Translations under genes and position numbers: made by a program
Assembly (NCBI GenBank): GCA_937927775.1
Contig: CALBEF010000079.1
Location: forward strand, 1 to 34,015
Length of the DNA: 34,015 nucleotides
Direction: 5' to 3'
Source: an uncultured Anaerolineae bacterium
GTDB taxonomy: Bacteria > Chloroflexota > Anaerolineae > J036 > Brachytrichaceae
Notes under the pieces: generated by a model
What the model saw: the letters and a program-made list of their open reading frames with translations, nothing else
Told to the model about the DNA's origin: nothing
The model's database searches: none
In this document: positions 30,999 through 34,015 of the stretch, piece after piece
How the letters are laid out: each line of letters begins with the position of its first letter
Position numbering within the stretch: the stretch's first letter is position 1

Positions 30999-32075
30999 AT
31001 GAGCAAGAGGCTGTCTGTGACCATCATCTCCGGCTTTTTAGGGGCCGGCAAGACAACGCTGCTGAACCACATCCTGCGCGCCGACCACGGCTTGCGCATC
31101 GCCGTGCTGGTGAACGACTTCGGCGCCATCAACATCGACGCGCAACTGGTGGCCGAGACGCAGGGAGAAGAGGAAATCATCAGCCTGGAAAACGGCTGCA
31201 TCTGCTGCTCCATCCGAGGGGACCTGCTGGCCGCCATGGCGCGCTTGATCAACCGCCAGCCGGCGCCGCAACACATCATCGTCGAAACCAGCGGGGTTTC
31301 AGACCCGGTGGCTGTCGCGCAGACGTTCATGCTGCCCCAACTCAGCGGCTTCTTTCAACTGGACGCCATCCTCGTCGTAGTTGACGCGGAGCAGGTTCTC
31401 TCTCTGCAGGGCGATCAGATGGCGCTGGCGCAGGATCAGGTCAGCGTAGCCGATCTCATCATTGTGAACAAAGTCGATCTGGTGACAGACGCGCAACGCC
31501 AGGCCATTCACGACTGGGCGCGCCAGCTCGCGCCGGCGGCCCGCATCCTCGACACATCATTTGGCCGGGCGCCGCTGGAATTCATCCTCGGCGTGGGGAA
31601 TTACGCGCCGGAACGGCTGGCGCAGCTCGAGCGCAGCCGGCAACGACGCGAGACGCATACCCATGAAGTCGGCGTCGCACACGATCACGATCATGACCAT
31701 GACCACAACCACACGCTGGTGTTCAGCACGTATCACTACACCAGCGACGAGCCGCTGATCTACGACGCGCTGTGCGCAGCGTTCGACGACCTGCCAGAGA
31801 GCATCTATCGCGCCAAAGGCGTGTTGTGGCTGGCGGAAGCCCCGGAGCGGCGCGCCGTTGCGCATATGGTGGGCAGTCGCGTCACCCTGCTGCTGGAAAA
31901 GCCGTGGGGCAAAAAACGACCGCGTTCCCAGATCGTCCTTATCGGCGCGCACGGCGGCGTGGATGCCGAGAAATTGCGCGCGCTGTTTGATGACTGCCGC
32001 GCCAGCCGGGTGCTGGCGCAGCATCCTAATCCCCTGGAGATGATTCAAAGCTGGATTCGTGGAGAAAGACTCTAA
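30999..32075 (+). CDS. COG0523 (CobW/ZigA-type) metal-chaperone GTPase, first copy
   Basis: A 358-residue G3E-family GTPase. Walker A is GFLGAGKTT (residues 12-20). The metal motif is GCICC (Cys67, 69, 70). Further motifs are ETSGVSDP, and NKVD for guanine recognition near residue 157. A His/Asp-rich loop (HDHDHDHDHNH, about 224-238) separates the GTPase core from the CobW C-terminal domain. Relatives deliver zinc, or other metals, to client enzymes during starvation. The preceding Fur-type box argues for zinc control, though cobalt or nickel clients cannot be excluded. The second copy follows after 15 bases. Confidence 0.93.
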   Translation: MSKRLSVTIISGFLGAGKTTLLNHILRADHGLRIAVLVNDFGAINIDAQLVAETQGEEEIISLENGCICCSIRGDLLAAMARLINRQPAPQHIIVETSGVSDPVAVAQTFMLPQLSGFFQLDAILVVVDAEQVLSLQGDQMALAQDQVSVADLIIVNKVDLVTDAQRQAIHDWARQLAPAARILDTSFGRAPLEFILGVGNYAPERLAQLERSRQRRETHTHEVGVAHDHDHDHDHNHTLVFSTYHYTSDEPLIYDALCAAFDDLPESIYRAKGVLWLAEAPERRAVAHMVGSRVTLLLEKPWGKKRPRSQIVLIGAHGGVDAEKLRALFDDCRASRVLAQHPNPLEMIQSWIRGERL

Positions 32076-32090
32076 ACAAGAGGTGTTGGA

Positions 32091-33311
32091 ATGCAATCAC
32101 AAGCTGTCTCGACTGACAAAAGACTGCCCGTGACGGTGCTTTCAGGTTTCCTGGGCGCGGGCAAAACCACCCTGCTGAACCATGTGCTCAACAACCGCCA
32201 GGGCATGAAAGTGGCCGTGATCGTCAACGACATGAGCGAAGTGAACATCGACGCGGCGCTGGTGCGCGACGGCGGCGCGCAGCTCAGCCGCACCGATGAG
32301 CGCCTGGTGGAGATGAGCAATGGCTGCATCTGTTGCACCTTGCGCGAGGATTTGCTGACCGAGGTGTCGCGGCTGGCCAAAGAGGGCCGCTTCGATTACC
32401 TGCTGATCGAATCGACCGGCATCTCAGAACCGCTGCCGGTCGCGGAAACGTTCACGTTCGATTTGCAGGATGAGCAGGGGCGCTCGTTTTCTCTCTCCGA
32501 TGTGGCGCGGCTCGACACGATGGTGACGGTCATCGATGCGTTCAATTTCCTGAAGGATTACGCGGAAGCGGAAGACTTGAAAGCGCGCAACATGGCCGCC
32601 GGCGAAGGCGACGAGCGCACGATTGCCGATCTGCTGATCGATCAGATTGAGTTTGCCGACGTGCTGGTGGTGAACAAGGTCGATCTGGTCAGCCGCGACG
32701 ATCTGGAGCGGCTGAAGGCGATTCTGCATCATCTGAATCCCGACGCGCGCATCATCGAATCCACGCATGGCCGGGTAAATTTGCATGACGTGTTGAACAC
32801 CGGCCTGTTTAGCATGGAGAAGGCGGCCCAGGCGCCGGGCTGGCTGAAGGAGATGCGCGGCGAGCATATCCCTGAAACGGAGGAGTACGGCATCAGCAGC
32901 TTTGTGTACTCGGCGCGCCGGCCGTTCCACCCCCAGCGCCTGTACGAACTGGTCAACGCGCGCTGGGACAACGTGCTGCGCTCGAAAGGGTTCTTCTGGC
33001 TGGCCTCGCGCATGGATATGGCCGGCCTGTGGTCGCAGGCCGGCGGGTTGTTGCGCATCGAGCGCGCCGGGCGCTGGTGGGCGGCTGTGCCGCGCGAACA
33101 GTGGCCCGATTCGCCCGAACTACACAACTACATTCTTTCTGAATGGCAGGCGCCGTTTGGGGATCGCCGGCAGGAGATTGTCTTCATCGGCGCGGACATG
33201 CAGCCCGATGTGATCGTCCAGGCGCTGGACACCTGTCTGCTCACCGATAAGGAGATGGCGGCCGGCGAGGCGTTCTGGCGCAGGCTGCCCGACCCATTCC
33301 CGGAGTGGTGA
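32091..33311 (+). CDS. COG0523 (ZigA-type) metal-chaperone GTPase, second copy
   Basis: A 406-residue paralogue of the previous gene. Walker A is [10 protein letters not shown] (Lys25), the metal motif GCICC has Cys79, 81 and 82, ESTGISEP is the switch region and NKVD the base-specificity loop. It lacks the His-rich loop and has a longer C-terminal domain with aromatic motifs ([21 protein letters not shown]) like those of the ZigA/YciC branch, which is usually Zur-controlled. Two different branches side by side suggest two client proteins. It is followed after 3 bases by an acetyltransferase in the same transcript. Confidence 0.93.
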   Translation: MQSQAVSTDKRLPVTVLSGFLGAGKTTLLNHVLNNRQGMKVAVIVNDMSEVNIDAALVRDGGAQLSRTDERLVEMSNGCICCTLREDLLTEVSRLAKEGRFDYLLIESTGISEPLPVAETFTFDLQDEQGRSFSLSDVARLDTMVTVIDAFNFLKDYAEAEDLKARNMAAGEGDERTIADLLIDQIEFADVLVVNKVDLVSRDDLERLKAILHHLNPDARIIESTHGRVNLHDVLNTGLFSMEKAAQAPGWLKEMRGEHIPETEEYGISSFVYSARRPFHPQRLYELVNARWDNVLRSKGFFWLASRMDMAGLWSQAGGLLRIERAGRWWAAVPREQWPDSPELHNYILSEWQAPFGDRRQEIVFIGADMQPDVIVQALDTCLLTDKEMAAGEAFWRRLPDPFPEW

Positions 33312-33314
33312 ATC

Positions 33315-33839
33315 ATGCGCCATTCTGTTTCACCTTCACAACAAAGCCTTTCCGTGCGACAGGCCACAACTCAGGATATTCCGGCTATCGCAAGCCTGGA
33401 AAGAAAGGTCGTTCCTGAGATTTACACCCCTCTGGTCGGACCTGAATACGCGCAAGACCTGCTCGACCGCTGGTGGACAGAGGCAGCCTTGCAGGAAACA
33501 ATGCGATCTGATCGCTCGCTCCTGCTCGTCGCAGAACAGTCTGACCAGGCAGGAAGCCGGATTGTCGGCATGGCTGAATGTGAGATTCAGGATGTGAAAG
33601 CCATACTATGGAAAATCTATCTCCTCCCGGAATGGCGTGGACGCGGCGCATGCCAAATGCTGCTATTGAAGTGCTGCTCTCTACTTCCAGGTACAATCAA
33701 ATGGCTATATACAGAATATCTGACAACTAACGCATCTGCCGGCAAGTTCTACGAACGGCAAGGATTTGTGCACCGTATGACAGAGTCAGATGCGCAGTGG
33801 GCCGGCCAGACCTATACCTGGATGAAGATGGCGCTATAA
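33315..33839 (+). CDS. GNAT-family N-acetyltransferase
   Basis: A 174-residue protein with the GNAT fold. The N-terminus LSVRQATTQDIPAIASLERKV is the first strand and helix. GMAECEIQDVKAILWKIYLLPEWRGRGACQMLL contains the beta-4 strand and the acetyl-CoA pyrophosphate loop RGRGAC. NASAGKFYERQGFVH is motif B. The acceptor is unknown. It starts 3 bases after the second GTPase, so it is co-transcribed and possibly translated by the same ribosomes. A TATAAT (33835-33840) overlaps its stop codon and could serve the next gene. Confidence 0.9.
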   Translation: MRHSVSPSQQSLSVRQATTQDIPAIASLERKVVPEIYTPLVGPEYAQDLLDRWWTEAALQETMRSDRSLLLVAEQSDQAGSRIVGMAECEIQDVKAILWKIYLLPEWRGRGACQMLLLKCCSLLPGTIKWLYTEYLTTNASAGKFYERQGFVHRMTESDAQWAGQTYTWMKMAL

Positions 33840-33870
33840 TGCTCCCGTTCCGCCAAAGGAGGCAAAGAAA

Positions 33871-34015
33871 ATGTGCGATATGTGGAAAAGGTCGCTTATC
33901 TTGACTATCCTCAGTCTGGCGCTGGGTTTTGGCGCAGCGATTACGCTGCGGATCACGCCGTCGCCGGCGCATCCGCTGGCCGATCTGGTGATCTACGACG
34001 ACGCGCTGGCCGCCG
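33871..34015 (+). CDS. N-terminal part of an exported protein (3' truncated)
   Basis: An AGGAGG ribosome site at 33857-33862 is 8 bases before ATG 33871. The 48 visible codons begin MCDMWKRSLILTILSLALGFG and continue AAITLRITPSPAHPLADLV: a basic N-terminus, a hydrophobic core and a polar start of the mature part, as in a signal peptide or membrane anchor. A second ATG at 33880 could be the start. The rest lies outside the window, so no function can be given. Confidence 0.75.
   Translation, partial: MCDMWKRSLILTILSLALGFGAAITLRITPSPAHPLADLVIYDDALAA

Noticed and set aside
1..34015. Transposase, integrase, phage or CRISPR genes
   Set aside because: I looked for DDE, HTH-resolvase, integrase and Cas motifs in the coding frames and for direct-repeat/spacer structure; none was found.

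Overview
The window is a stretch of a high-G+C bacterial chromosome, by eye roughly 65% G+C. Several traits suggest a Chloroflexota-like (Anaerolineae/Caldilineae-type) organism: secreted proteins ending in a short Y-[LI]-P-x-x-S-R tail, gingipain-type C25 peptidases without a type IX sorting domain, heptanucleotide repeats between genes, and GCCGGC-rich DNA. The taxon is an inference; there is no rRNA here to confirm it.

Layout. 1-166: end of a glycosyltransferase-like gene. 191-4349: signalling block, with a PAS/RsbU_N-like protein on the minus strand, then a soluble PAS-PAS histidine kinase, its NarL-type regulator, a strong terminator and a stand-alone receiver. 4666-15339: surface block, with a 1385-residue adhesin (candidate Cys-Gln thioester domain, SdrD-B-like domains, six Cna-B/SpaA-like repeats with candidate isopeptide triads), a Thr/Pro-rich membrane-anchored protein and two tandem C25 cysteine peptidases. 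15397-15468: tRNA-Asn with promoter and terminator. 15613-20701, minus strand: yceD, housekeeping sigma factor, an orphan 2-oxoacid dehydrogenase E1 beta, an M20 hydrolase and folD. 20883-23278: a sugar isomerase-like TIM barrel and a Tat-exported DUF362 lipoprotein. 23365-26024: a glycine-rich RRM protein, then nagB and nagA facing each other with overlapping 3' ends. 26102-28034: two exported proteins of unknown function. 28055-29814: a beta-helix protein and a Fur-family regulator. 29955-33839: a methyltransferase, two COG0523 metal-chaperone GTPases behind a Fur-type operator, and a GNAT acetyltransferase. 33871-end: start of an exported protein.

The most interesting signal is at 26102-26180. 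A perfect ribosome site and ATG are followed by three copies of a 7-bp repeat, and the downstream secreted-protein frame is out of register with that ATG. Loss of one repeat unit (or gain of two) would fuse them and create a textbook signal peptide. This looks like a phase-variable switch caught in the OFF state, or an assembly error in the repeat. Two other, unrelated 7-bp arrays lie in the same window, one ending at the folD stop codon and one of 14 units just upstream of yceD-rpoD. Palindromic elements also enter coding sequence: one adds about 11 in-frame residues to NagA, and another supplies TAG stop codons to two converging genes.

How the genes work together. The adhesin, stalk-like protein and two peptidases probably form a surface module. 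The Fur-like regulator, the operator at 30949-30971 and the two GTPases form a plausible zinc- or metal-starvation module. nagA and nagB form an amino-sugar catabolic pair despite their convergent arrangement.
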